A stretch of DNA of 64,000 nt, taken from assembly GCA_008921705.1 (NCBI GenBank), contig VFFE01007082.1:605382-669381 (forward strand), given 5' to 3'. This stretch comes from Burhinus oedicnemus (lineage: Eukaryota > Chordata > Aves > Charadriiformes > Burhinidae). The notes beneath the pieces are model-generated. The model saw only the letters and a list, made by a program, of their open reading frames with translations, did no database searches and was not told where the DNA came from. This document shows positions 46,101-60,332 of the stretch, piece after piece. The translations under genes were made by a program, and so were the position numbers. The first letter of the stretch is position 1; every line of letters begins with the position of its first letter.

Positions 46101-47675
46101 TGAGTACAAGCGCCAAGATACAAATTCCAGTTTGTGACCCTCACTAAAACGACGTAGGGCAACCTCTGCAAGCTCCCAGAATTTCTCTCGGGATAAGTCT
46201 GCTGCTGGCTGCACTATAGTGAAGAGATACTCAAGAGCGCAAGTCTGGACGTAAGAAATACTAGTGACAGACATATCCGCAGCGAGAGACCTTTCCTCTA
46301 TCCAGCAGAAAGCAAACTTCCTCCAGTGACAGGGGTTCTTCATCCTGTCAAGTCGTTTACAAGAAAAATAGGGTGTTCTGAGGTGTTTCAAGAATTTCAT
46401 ACTTTTAGTTACAGAGAAATGAAAATTTAGTAATTCCCGTTTTCACCCAAGATGACACAGTATCAGAAAACCTTGAACAAATACTTCCAAACCCACATCC
46501 TTTGATACTTTTATAAGAACCGAACGCCCAAATTTGGCATTCAGGTAACTTAATGCCATCTTCATATCAGCCCAGCCTGACCCAGCCACGCAGCAGTTCC
46601 CAGGAAGAGTGGCAGCGTTTGCCTCCGCTCTACGAGACTCCACGCTGCAATCACATACCGTAGCCTTCTCTTTAAACAGGGAAGTAAAAAGGCCTCAACT
46701 TTTCCAGGACTTTGATTGCTAATTAAACATTGTCTTCATAGTCTTACATTTAAAAGATTCAGAATGTCATAAACAGCACCAACGCTGTCCTAATACCAAG
46801 ACTCTTAATTTTTTTTTTTAGCTACTGCCAGCTGCCCGTGTGGGTACGAGCGGCACCCGAGCACCGAACCAGCAAGCAGACTGCTTATAACCAGGTAGAT
46901 AAACAGCTAAGCTTGCCAATTATTAATAACGATATCATTTTTATTATTTTTAATAAGTCCCATTGCACAAGGTTTTGGTTCCCTGCAAGCTCCCGTCGTG
47001 AACCCACGCCACAACCCGCACTGTTCAATCGTCCATGGTAGTTTTGTCAGAAGCAGGTAAGATTTCAGTAACGTGACTGATAACACGGCTGCAAGGCAGC
47101 CACCCAATTACCGAGGAAGATGTTGGCTTATATGGCCATCTTGGCAGTAACGTATAAAAACAGTTATAAAAAGAATCAGAAGATTCATAAGTTCCCTTTT
47201 CTTTTGGGTAAGGGGCTCTGAATAAAAACATTGGGGGGCGGAATGGTGCGAAATGGGAAAGAGCGACCCACAAAAAAGAGAGGAAAGAGAAAAAGGTTTG
47301 AAAATGAAGCACCAAAACTGCATCTATAACGAAGGGGAACATTGGCAAAGCGAAGTGGAAGGGTAGATATCTGGGGAGAGGGAGGCCAGGGGGAAGTAGC
47401 ACTGAGACTATGGAACGACCTCCCCAGCCCCGTACAACTGGACAATATCTTCCATATCGCATAAATGAAATATGCACCCTAATAAAACAGAGGTGCCCTC
47501 GTTTGCCTTCCCCAATTTGTAACAAATGGAATGTTTGAGTGTTTGATGTTATTCCAATGCAGTGGCGGGTAATATGCTGTGATGCTTATTTATTAGCTCC
47601 TCTAAATGCATAAGCCCCTGTCTGATCCATCTCCCCATGTCGCCTAAAAGCTATATAAATCCGAGAGGATACTAT

Positions 47676-47711
47676 GAAGGGGAGGGGGGGGGAGGAAAGG
47701 AAGGAAAGGAA
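47676..47711. repeat. Polypurine tract (G9 run and GGAAA units)
   Basis: An unbroken run of about 36 purines with a long G run followed by GGAAA/GGAA units. It belongs to a wider purine-rich zone on the plus strand. Confidence 0.85.
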
Positions 47712-50700
47712 CAAAAGAATAAGAAAAAAAACCACAGTGGATCCTGCACAAGCGGACAGGGAAACAAGCGAGAGATATCAAGAGGCCAGTAAAAGCTGAA
47801 GCAAAACCACAAAGCCAGAAGCTACGTGCGCTTTGAGTCTTTACCACAAGATATTCAAAACCACAAGGCGCGTGAAAGTACAAAAGCGACATCGGACAAG
47901 GAACACAAAGTAGTAGTTTTTAAACGCACCCTCGTGAGCGCCGATCAATGTGTCTTTTACAGGACCCTTACGGGGGGGGAGGAGGAGGAGGAAGGCAGAG
48001 AACCCTCCCCACGCGCTGAAGGCAGCCTCTGCCCAAGCACAGCCCGGTATCTCCGTGCTGCCCAGGGACCGCGGTGCCGGGGTCAGCTGTGCTGCCTACG
48101 TGAGCTTTTACAGAGGTTAAAAGTGAAAGTTACTCGGCTACTATGAAATGGAAAACAGTATTCTCCTAAAGTGGCATATTTCCACGCTCAAATCTAAGTT
48201 TCCCTCCAGACCATGGGAAACCCCTCGCGCGTGCTGTGTACGCAGCTCGGAAATTCGGCGTTCTCGGCTCTAGCAGACTTGTGCTGTACCAGCGGGTACC
48301 GAGTATCTCGCTGGATCAAGTCCTTATTTGCTGTCAAATTCTTTTTCTGGCAGTATAATCATTAGCTTTACTGGCACCGTTACCCTCGTAACTAATTAGG
48401 AATCTTGGATGGATGCAGAAAATGATTAATATTTAGTCGCTACGCGTCTACTACAGAAGCAGCCTATTATCAAACAAGCGACACCTCCACAAACTTAAAT
48501 TAAATAATGGCTCCCGTAGAGGATTCAGAGCCCCTGACAGAACGGCAAGTGATTTAAGTAACATAAAGCTGAGCAACCGGTGATGGATCGCAGTTTTTTC
48601 GCTCGCTCTGTTACAGCCTGTAATAGAACAAATGATCATTTTTCAGCCTAATTGAATATGGCTGCCCCGTTTATACACAAAAGGAGACAAAGCTATATAA
48701 TTTGCTTCGTTAAAATGCATTTTTATGTCATCTGAAAGATTAAAAAAAATTGGTGCTGTTGATAGGGAAGATTAGAAAAATAAAATTTATCATGCAAACA
48801 GAACTTGCAAATGAGGTGTATTTTGGCATTCATACTGCTTACGCTTGTGCAAGAAAGATGTTCTGGGCGCTAAAGCACCCAGAGCATCCATACTGTGACA
48901 GTAATCAAAGTTTCTTAAAATAAGAATTATGTCACTACACCGATTTGAAGAAGCATTTTGCCATTTTCTGCTGCAACGGCCACTGGGCCTTACTAAATAA
49001 TTCTCAGATAAGCTGTCAGGCAGAACCACAGAGAATCCAATGACATTTGGGGAAATTTTTTTTTTTTTCCCATAACTATTAGTAAAATCAAAATACCCGT
49101 TAAAAAAGAGCCTTTTCCAACATTAAAAATAAAAGTTTCAAGCAAGAGTGCTGCATTTCAAATGTAACCTTCATGATACTAAAGCTTTCTGAGATGGAGT
49201 GTTTTGGTGCTCTCACCCTCCACGAGGCAGGTGACAAACCCAGTTGTTCGTCCTCTCCCCGCTCCAACCCCCCTTTCGCTTTCACTGCCTGGAGATGCTA
49301 GGAAGCCCTCTAGGAAGCTAGATAGTTATTTAAAATTAGTTACCATTTGACACTTGTTTTCTTCCATATTTCTAGCCTGGCCAAGAAAGCACCATGGCCT
49401 CTCTGCCAGTTCTCCACGGAGCATCACGGATGCCAGCAAACGCTGCCCTGGCAACAAGATCCGAGCAACCGCAGCCACAGCACCAGAACGGAGACCTTGG
49501 TTTCTCTGCCCTGCCGGGCATGGAAACCCTGAGCTCCATACCACTTTCTGAGTCAAATACTCTCACCTGGTTCCAGCTCTGCTCATTCTTGAACCTCCTT
49601 GACCTACACCCTTCTACAGCTACAGTTCAGCCTTAGGATTCCCCATATCCAGGCTGAGCTGACAGCCTCGATGTCCACCCAGAATGGAAGTCCACGCTAA
49701 GATACAGGGAAAATAATAAAAAAAAAAAAATTAAAAAAAATCAAATGTCATCTCAACGAGTCGGAGGTGTTGTGATCTGTCTCGGCGCTTGCTTTGTTTT
49801 AGGTGGTTTTTTGTGTTTTTAAAGCAATCTTGGTAGGAACAGCAAATTGCCATTTCCCACGGTTTAGACAGCAAACGGCTCTTTCAAAATAAAATAGTGA
49901 TTTGCCATATCAAGTAATCCACTCCTGGCCTCTATGTACTTAATAAAGTGTAATTCCAATGTAAGTATTCCAAAACAAAACACTTTTACTTATATCAACT
50001 TAGACTAAGCCAAAATCACTTGGAAAGACACTGGAGATTTCTATCATACACCTTAACACAGAAAAATATCAAAGCACTTCACCATCATCTATCACTATAT
50101 TATAACTGCACTTTTAGGTATTAAGGAGGTAAGGATCCTCTAGACTAATTTAAATTGCTTAACACCTGCAAGACAGATAAACTCAACCAACCTACTGAAG
50201 TGACAGGACTATTGAAATAATTTGAAATCAAACCAAGAATTCCGGATGTTGCTATCAATACAGGCCAATAAACCAGTCACCCCTCCTTAACCCGTTAGAA
50301 AAGATGAACCTAAATTTAAATTATAATATTTATAGCATTTTTAAAAAAAAAAAAATTGAATCTCCTGAAAACAGACAGCTAACCAACATTTCTTATATAT
50401 AAATTATAAAATTGTTTTCAAAAGCCTAAACAAACTCATACAATCCTAGATGTTGGGGTGTTGGCATAACGTACACCAAGGAGCATGAGCCAGAAATCCA
50501 TCTAGGGCCATTTATTACATTTGCATTCAGAATAGGAAGCAAACCGTGAAACTTATCTTAACACTATCAGTCTTTTAAAAGTCAATCATACTATTAACAA
50601 ATACGGATTATCTTTCAAAAAAAAATATCGAATTTCAGAATTTGGAAATGAAGTCACGTACAAAGAAATGGAGAGTAAATAGGTCAAGAGGGATGTAAGC

Positions 50701-53700
50701 GAGATAGCTTTGATACACACTATCTTTTTAAAATTAAATCAAGACGCCTCCCCCCAAAAATGACGAGTACAGGGCAAGAAAAGTTTTACCATGATCGCAA
50801 GAGATGAACACGTACAGTCACTCGCTCGCTACGGCAAAAGCATTAACCCTAGAAACTCCCAGAATTTTGACGATCCCTGCGCTCTCCAGATGCTCTAACG
50901 ACATGACTCAGTTTCCTCCTGGAGAAGAACAGGACATAGGACGATGTTCTGTTTAAACCGGATCTCGTAGCAGATAAAGTCTGAATAAAAGGTCAGAGTA
51001 CTGAAGACGGTAACTGTGTCACTGGCCAGAATTGTCATCTGATGGGGAGAAGGAAAAAAAAGACCGACGGGTCCGTGCCGCACACGAGCACGCTTGGTTT
51101 ATTTTCCTCCTCTGCGCGAGGCTAGGGTGAACGGTCTTTGTTTCAGCTGCGACACCGCCGAGCCGCACAGCTCATGCTTCTATACATAGAACTCGTAAGA
51201 TATACAGGAACATTAAAACTGACTCCGGCTCTGTTGCTAAGAAACTACGAAGGAGAGCTTTTTTGGCCCTCTTCATTTATAAAATAACCACCTTGCCCTA
51301 TGGGAGAACGAATGCAATCTCTCAAGTCCCTCAGTGCCTTGTTCTCATTTTTAAATGAACACAGAAAGATGATCGAGAACGCGAGGAAGTGCAAGTGATC
51401 TCCATTTTTAAGATGCCCTTGAAAATGGGATGAAAAACATGGTTTCAACAATCAGCTGCTGCCGTATTTATGAATCTTTCAAGCAGCAGATTCTTTCCCC
51501 TTGGCAACCGTGAACTATGTGCATGGGCTTCTGTCTCTACCACAAACCCTCTTCTAGAGGACAAAACACGCCACCAGCTTCTGAAAGCACCTACAAATTA
51601 TTTCGTTTATACCGGAGTTAAACTTTGAGTTTAGAGTTTAGCTTCCCGTCCCCGCACAGAAATAGCCTTCTAAGCTGTGGCAACTGGCCAGTGTAAATAT
51701 TTGTTGTATTATTTTCTGGGATCAGCAATACGGTAAGTGCTTAATAGATAAAAATATACCACATGAAGGCAGAAAGACGGTGAATCAAGAAACATATGGC
51801 GGTTAAACAAAGCAAATAAAAAAAATGATATTGTTAAGAAAAGACTAACTTATCTGGCAGCTGTGGAAAGATCAAGATTAGCAAAAGCAGTGAAATCACC
51901 CATTTTGAAGCCAAGGTCACTGACAGGATTTATAGATTTATCCCTGAAGGCAGCCTTTGCTGAACATGAAATGCCGAAATAATTTTTTTTTTTTTTTTCT
52001 TCTAATCTACTCCCCCCACCCCATTTGGGCTATCTCATTTGCTGGAGGCTTTTAAAATTCATTCCTTTTCACAGCTGGTTAAACAATGGAATCTTTCTGC
52101 AAACTAAAAGGACAAAATTGATTGCCCTACACAAACTTTTCTGCACATATAATTGATTTTTAATTCACTGTCTTATTTCCAAAAGGACTTGACAATAAAC
52201 TCAGTGCTGTATGTGCAATATTGATCCCTTTAAACAAGGGCTTGGATCAAAGACCGATGCAAGTTAATCACAACCAAAGATTGTTATCTTTTTGTCTAGA
52301 AACCTGCGTTTAAACTAAATTCACCTTTTCTAGCCATATTACACTTATATTTCCTAGCCGTACTGCACCTTTTAATTTTGTAAACCTGTCAACTGCTAAG
52401 TAACTGCAATTTTATGTAACTTTTAAATAATAACCTTTTTCCCCAAGCAGAATAATTTCATCCTTCATCGGTTACTTTTTACTGTGAGGACCGTTAGTTC
52501 TTTTACGCTCAAAGTTCTTAGAATAAGCTCCAGACAAGACTGTACATTCCCACTCTTCCTTAAACTGAAATCGTCTTTATTCTTTTTAATACAAAGGTCC
52601 TACTAGACCATGGCAATGTGTGTTTGGTGGTGGTTGGGTTGGGTTTTTTTTCTCCCAAAGCTCCGTTCATTTTCAGCTGTTACTGATTAACACACCTGCA
52701 AATGGCATTAGATGGTTTGATTTCTAACATCCAGAAAACGTTAATTTAGAAGGAACCATCACTCTACTATGAAGCTGTAATGTTTACTGTTTGTGGATAA
52801 AAAAACTAAAGCTAAGCAGTAACTGGTATCTCAACCTTCTAAGCCCACTCGAGTACTCACACGCAGCCCTGCAATCCCAGCCTTCTTTGCAAATATCCCT
52901 TGATGATTTCCTCCCCCCCCTCGACTATTCCAGAGGCTCCGTTTCAATTGTGCTATGAATTACATTTTCTATAGCTGCCATATAAACAGTAAATAAAATT
53001 CATGGTATTTTTGCCCCAGTAAGCAGCTCTGTCTTCCAGCATATCTGAAAAGCCTTGGCTTCAAAGGAGGGAGCAATGAAAACAATGTTTTCACGAGCAG
53101 ATGCTCCAAAAAGGGCGGAAGAGAGACATTTGAAGATGATTCTGGGCAACGAAGCCAAGCCAATAAGTACGTGTCTTTTGCATAAGTAATTTCTTGACCA
53201 GCTAGACCGGATTACAAATACTTGCAAACCTGTTAGGAAATCAGTTTGCTCTATCTTGTCATTTTTGGCAGAAGGATCTCCACTTGTATTTTATGACAAA
53301 TGAGCTTTACGCTGAAGCCAGGTGTGGATACTTTAAAATTTATGAACTTGTAAATCCATGTACATGGCCAATTAAGGTTTATCACCAGCAAGGATTAACT
53401 ATCCCTGCACATAAATTTAAGAGGTTGTTTGAATCTAGGTTGTTTACCTCAACTACTCTACATCAAAAGCAATGTAAAATATTTAAAGGGCAGCATATTT
53501 CATGATAAAAGCTAGTTATCAAGGACGTCACGGTGTGTCATCGACAGTTCTGCATGGAGACGCACAAGGGGAAAAAAAAAACCTTCTTCCTAAGGAACAC
53601 TTAGGAATTTCTTTCTGAGAATGTAACATCTCTGAAAAGATGGGATAAAGCGTAGAAGAAAAAGGAGGAAGGGTCCAAGAAATAACGCAAAACGACTGTT

Positions 53701-56700
53701 TCACCCAGATTCTCTTTAACTTGGGAAGATACAGCCCTGAATTTCAAAGGTGCTTCCATTAGCCTCACCAGTGTTCTTCATAATCAACATCTGAATGCTA
53801 ATTGGGAGCACAACTCCATGCAGCAAAAGCATCCCTGTGCAATAAACTGCAACACAGCAGCACCGAGCTCTGCCTTTAGCTAGCATGCATAAGTAAACAG
53901 AATTAATAACTACCCAAGTGTGGACGGGTGACTTAATCTGTTTCGATTAGATGCAGCTCAGCCTGAGGCCTTTGTGTTATTTAAAATGTGTTCATCATGT
54001 TTAATTAAAAACCTAATAAACTAGAGGTTCTTTTAGTTCTGATTTGTATTTCTCTCTTCTGTAAGCCGTATTGATTTTGTTAGTACTTTTGATAAAAAGA
54101 CAGAAAAAAGCGCATTCTGAATAAAGAGACAACGACGTCAGATCAAGCCAGCAGGACTGTCGCATGAAGAACAGTCCGAACGACTCTATTTCCTTCACCG
54201 TTTCCAAAACATGAGGCATACCAGAATCGAAAGCCATTTCATTAAATTAACAAAAGTTAGAGATGAACAGAGTATATTTTCTAAATGACAGCCATTTGAT
54301 GGGTTATCTGAAATGGAAGGGTGCACAATAAGCTCATTTTTGGACCTGGAGCAAGTGGAGGGTCAGAATTGTACCGAGCATCACTGAAAAGTATAAAAGC
54401 CATTTTGCAGAGCAGATTTTGTCCCAAGACAGGTGAAAATTCTTTCAGGACAATTTTTCTTGTGCAGTACTTCCACTGAAACCACACCAGGAAGTACGGG
54501 TCTTCAATTTAACCTAAACTGAAAGAAGCAAACGATCACAGTTCCAGATTTGGAACCTGTGGAAATTAGTAAAGCTGCGTACCATCAGGGCAAGCACCGG
54601 CGTCGAAATACAGGCACTCACTTTCAGGTTCGCAGACAACAAACTCTAAATCTGCATGTTTCAAAACACAATTTCAATGTCAGTTTTGAAATATTTACAT
54701 CTGGAGAAGAACTGCCCAGCACCACTCTGTTCTTTTGGGGGATTTCTGATGGCTTGCACCAAAAACGCCCGTAGTCTGTCGAAGATTAAAAGGGAGGTTT
54801 TTAGAGGTGACCAGGAGATGCAGAGTAGAGCTTGCTTCTCTGTCACGCTGACAATCCCTTGCTGAGTTCGAGTGAAGCATCTCCGTTTTCTCAGTCTATT
54901 GAAAGCAAGACAAATACCAACTACATCTTGTCTGTACGACAACCTGCTCTTGCACACAATGACAAAAACAGCGTTGGAGAGACTGGGTGCCACCAGGGCT
55001 TAGGGAGACTAGGAAAGATGGCTGAAGAAAATGAAAGGAGAAGAGAGGTTACCCTGTAATCTCACGTTAGGGAAAGATATCCCACGGAACACATGCCCAC
55101 CGGGTAAGTCGGTCCCCCCCCTCCCAGCTACGCAGACCTCGCTCCAGCAGCGAGCATCGTGCCACATGTTAGACGTGGCATTCGGTGCAGGAAACTTGGA
55201 AGAGGGCACTGCCACCAGCTGTGTCAAAACAGAGGACTTGCTCCACCGGCTTCTTCCCAAATAACGCATCTGCTCTGACCTGCACCGCTTTCCATTTGAA
55301 ACTGCGGCCGAACACTAACGAGAGTCCAGCAGGCGATGCTGCCGAACAGCCATCTATAGGGTGCGTGCTCAGAAAGTGCTTAAATATGGCATCAATAATG
55401 ACAATTGCTCGACAAATTCATCCACAGAAGTACATTCAGGAGCATCACAAGAGAAACCAACCCCCCCTCACCAAATCGTTGCTGGAAATGGATGTTGTCA
55501 GGTGTAGCCTAAGTCTTCACAAACAGGAAGCAGCTGCTGGCAGAGCTGCGCCCAGAGGCACCGGTCAAGAAGGTTCCTTAGCCACCTCTATCAGGCAGTG
55601 GGGAAGACTGGGTTTCACAGTATGCCTCTGAATTTGCATACTGGAATAAAAAAAGGTTTAAAAATAGCCATAGATTTAGAAACACAAGGGAGACAACAAA
55701 CCTCCGGCTTCGTACTTACAGAGCCTTCCATTTAATTCAATCACTGGCAAATTTTATCCTCTGGTTAATTTGATCTAAACCTCTGTAACCACCTCATCAG
55801 TAGTAAAAATAACGTAACTTCCATCCTCTATTTTAATCAGTTCTGATCACTGCAAAGCAGCTCTTACTTGGCAGTTTGGTCACAGGCAACAAAGCTGTTT
55901 TAATTAAGAAGAAAGGCTTTATCTTCGGGCAACAGATAGTCCACAGAGAAAGTTAAAAGCTTTATAAATAAATAAATGTTCAATAAATTTGAGTTATTCA
56001 CAGTCTTGTATCACAAATACTACTGAATACTACAGAGACCTGGGCTGCACACAGCATTGCTATCACGTGCACAACCAAATCAACAACATTAATCCTCCAG
56101 CACAGTGGCAATGGACTCAATCAAAATACTCGTGCAAGTAATAGACCAACCAACTTACCCAGCATTTTTGACTCGGGGAAGTTTGAAGAATTAGTTTTGT
56201 ACTAAGTCAGTTCTTTCCCCGGCATCAAAGTGACTACGCTTCCACTTCCGTTGCTTTTGCCACCTGCCCAATGACTTGACATCGCCACGATGCTCCTTTC
56301 CCTCTGCTCTCCGCCCGCCGCACAACCCTACATCTTCCCTGCAACAGACCTCTTCTGACGCTCATCTTAAAAATCTGGCAGAAAATTAAGTTAAGAATAA
56401 CAAAAAGGAGGAGTGGGACTTTTTTTGGGATTCAGAGGCATGGCAAGGGGCAGAATACGAATCTAGGATTAGAAAGGCAGGAATGGAAAACCAGAGAGAA
56501 CAAAAGCTATGATCTACATTATTTCAGTTGGTCCCGTGCCACAGAACCGTTCTCGGTTGAGAAGGTTAGCTAACAAAGCTTTGTACCCGCTGTGGTAACT
56601 GCTTATTTATACAAGGTGTAAAAATTAGGTAAGCTGGGCCGCAAGAAGAGATTAATTCTAAGTCCAGCACAAACAGGGACGTGGTTTGGACCTGGGTCTT

Positions 56701-58691
56701 CCACTTCCCTTAACAGCGTCTCTTGGATTATCAACCAGCCACATTCCTAGGGCTTCCTCGGGCTCATCGCTTGCCACCATGAGACAGGGAGGGACACTTT
56801 AAAAGGTTCTCACCAAAATGTAATTGTTTTGGCCAGACTTGGGTTTGAAACATCAGCGTTTTCTGAAAAATACTTTGTTGTGGAGTTTCTATGCAGCTTT
56901 AGCACCCCATGTATCACGCAACAAGAGTTCTCCTCGGTTTCCCGGAGCCAGCAGTAAGGAAACTTCCCTGGCGAGTCTCAGAAATGCCCAGCAGTGCAGT
57001 ACAGCTGCTTTAATCTGGACTGTTCTACAAACTCCCAGGGACAAACATGCTATGAAGCTGTGCAGGTGGAGCTTAGCTGTCTATAAATAAGAGCACAGTT
57101 TGATCTTTGGCTCTGCTGAGGCTGGAGGGCTGCCAAACGTTTCTGGAAACTTGGATGGAACAGAACAAGAACAAATACGATAAAATGAGCCGAGACTGAC
57201 AATGATTTATAGAGTCAATGATCATTATTCTGTACTCACAGTGTTTGCGCTTTTGGAGTAATGTTTCACTTTTCAATAAACTTTGCCTTTTCTTATGCGT
57301 AGGGCTCTATTCTCTATCAGTTAACATGGACCCGCTCATCAAAAAACCCTGAGCTGCAGCAGCTCTGGCACTCACAGCATGGTGCAGCTGATGGAAAAAA
57401 CCAAGGAGACTGGAAAAAAAATCTCCACTGAAAAAGAGATGTTGGCACTGTACAATTTAACCACGAACGTGGCAAAGAATATATGCCGAGAAAACAGAGG
57501 TTAAACCAGTATGAATACAAACAAACACAGGGCAGAGCACTTGAAGTATTCATTCCGACAGTCAGTTCCCTAAACAAAACTCCCTTTTATGACAAGATAA
57601 CTGTAAAACTTATGAGGGAACTGTGTTCTAGGCTTTTTACTCATCCTCTCCTTCGCTCTGCTGCCGGTGTTAGCACACGATCCTCTTCCACGCTGCGACT
57701 TGAGGCAGTCTCCGTACCACAGAGGTTCTTTGTTGCCTTTCCGAATAAGCCTGCTTTAGTACAGGTTTCTACGGCCTGCCCTGCCCCTCATCCAGCTCTT
57801 GCAAAAAGGTTTACATAAGGAGAAAGCAAGCACACATAACTCATTGGAATAATGCCCTGAAAGGCTTTCAGAGAAACTAGAGCTTAAAAAAAAAAAGTCT
57901 CTCCAGCCATTGTCTGAATAATTAAAAAATGCTAAGAGACCAGGAAAGTTTCACCCATTATTAATCAGTTCTATTTTTAAAGCACTATTGAAACATTATT
58001 AGTAGCTTAACAAGACCACAAAATTTTTATTTTTATTTACTTCTTCAAATACTTTACCAATTAACTAACTAGCTTAAAAATTAATTAATTCCAAGGGGAA
58101 AAAAAAAAACCAAACACAAAAACCTTCTCCTGTCACTTTTACATGAGCGATGCTGTCTTGCAGCTTATCAGATTTTTTTCATTTATATACCTGGTAAGTA
58201 TACATGACAAGTTGAATTCCGAACCCTGTTTATTCCAGTATGGTACCTAAGAGAGAAGCAGCTTTTCCAGCAGTGAAAGGTACAAACCATAAGCTAGTCT
58301 GAAGTTCTTCTGTGATAAATATTTTATCATAACTAACTTCCAATCATCTGATTTTCTATTTTAGTGCATGCTGCAGCCTAATTATTGAGCTAGGAAATAG
58401 AGTATTTTTCCATTTTCACAAAACCAGACACGCCTAGTCATCCTGCGAAAGAGTCTTCTTACATGTTACATCTCACATAAATCTATTCTGTTAAGCACCA
58501 TTAACATCAGCATTACAATGCAAAATATTTTTAGGATGTAATCCAAGCAAACTTGTTCAGCATTTCTCCTCGCTATTGAAAAGACGTGAGTTTTGCTTCC
58601 TTTTTTTTTATTTTTATTTGTTTTTTTAACAGTCAAGTACTTGTGTGCTAGCTTAAGCTGCAAGGCCTGGAAAACAAAGGGTTGTAATGCA

Positions 58692-58716
58692 GCAGCATTT
58701 GGAATCCAAATGCTGC
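58692..58716. repeat. 25-bp palindrome with 12-bp perfect arms
   Basis: Left arm GCAGCATTTGGA (58692-58703), one central A, right arm TCCAAATGCTGC (58705-58716), an exact reverse complement. It has no known family and lies in the 23-kb RERE intron. Confidence 0.95.
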
Positions 58717-60224
58717 CAGAAAATGCATCTTGTGTTGAATGCAATATTGAAGAATCTGTTTGTTTACAAGGTGTCAGCAAATTAAGGTTCTGTAATTTGC
58801 TCCCAGCTTCACATGATTTATTTTGGTTTACAACCCTACAGAAAACTGTTTCATAAGCACAGTTGCATTATATCACACGTATAAAACTTAAGCCAGCAGA
58901 AACCTCACAATTGCAGCAATTAAGCTCCAGAATGAACCACAAGAAGCACCTTTGCTTCACTAATTCTCACACAGGTATCATCTCCCCCAAACTCTGGAAA
59001 AATACCTAGAAATTAAAAAAAAAAAAACAAAAAAAACCCCACAAATGTGGTCCATTTGAGTGTGAAGTGCTTTCCCAGCAGCACACCCTCTCTGTCAACT
59101 AGAGCTTTTACCAAGAGGTGTCTTTCTCAGGTCAAAATTATTTTTTCCCCTAATCAGACTGCCGAGCAGTATCTTTTAGTAGGCTAATACCAGCAGTAAC
59201 ATTCCGGTCCAAAGGCACGTACACACCAAGAACCTCAACCTCTGTCTGAAGGAACGAATGACGAGTTTATAAGTTCCTTCCCTGCCTGCACCACAACCCC
59301 AAACCTACAAAGACGACCCACCAGCACAGGCTGAAACGGCAGCCGTGTGGAAGAACCAGCACTGTGACCACTAAGTTGCCCAAGTTGACGAGACTTGCAG
59401 TGCACCAGGATGTTAAATTGTATGGGCCCAAGGAATCCCTCAGCGGTTCCCGGTCCGGAACTGTGACGACACGATCCTGCACCGCATATTTACTGCATGC
59501 TCCAAACTCATCAAGTCCATACATTACTGTGGGAGCTACATCTAAGATGGACGCGCTGGTTTCAGTACAATTTTGGAGTCTGACAATTTCTACATACTTT
59601 AAAGTAAACACGGATGGCATGGCTAAATCCCAGCTTTCAGATAATCTATTCTTGGCCTGCTCTTTGTCAAAGATTCATCCATCAAGAGCTATGCCAGTAA
59701 ACACTTTCTAAAATTCCGTACGAGGGGAAGAAGGGACTTAACCTCAAACTCCGTTTAGGAGCAACACCGATACGCAACCTCTCATTAGCCAGCTTGAGCT
59801 GACGCTGTAAGTCTCCTCCAATACCAGCAGGAAAAAAACAAGGACAATGCTCTGTATGCCTTTTACATCTCGTCCTAATCCAATTAATGAATGTGGCCAG
59901 CCTTCCTGGAGGTGAAAATGAAAGGGAAATTTAGAGTCCAGAAATTTTGCAGCTCTTCATTTACCCTATAGCATCCACTCAAAAACAGTCACTTGATTTT
60001 CTCCTCTCGTATTCTACTATCAGAAAGGTATTTTCCCCAGTCTGATAAAGTTCCGTATATTGAACTAGGGCCCACTAACTCAGAATTGTGCAAAGATTTA
60101 TCCTGTGCAGCAAATTATTTGCCCCCTCTTTCCCATAAAGGTAACCTCTTCAGGAAAAAAAAAAAAAAGGAAAAAAAACCCCAAGAGAAGCAACATGAAC
60201 TATAAAGCTCAAGGGAATAATTCA

Positions 60225-60332
<108 letters not shown>

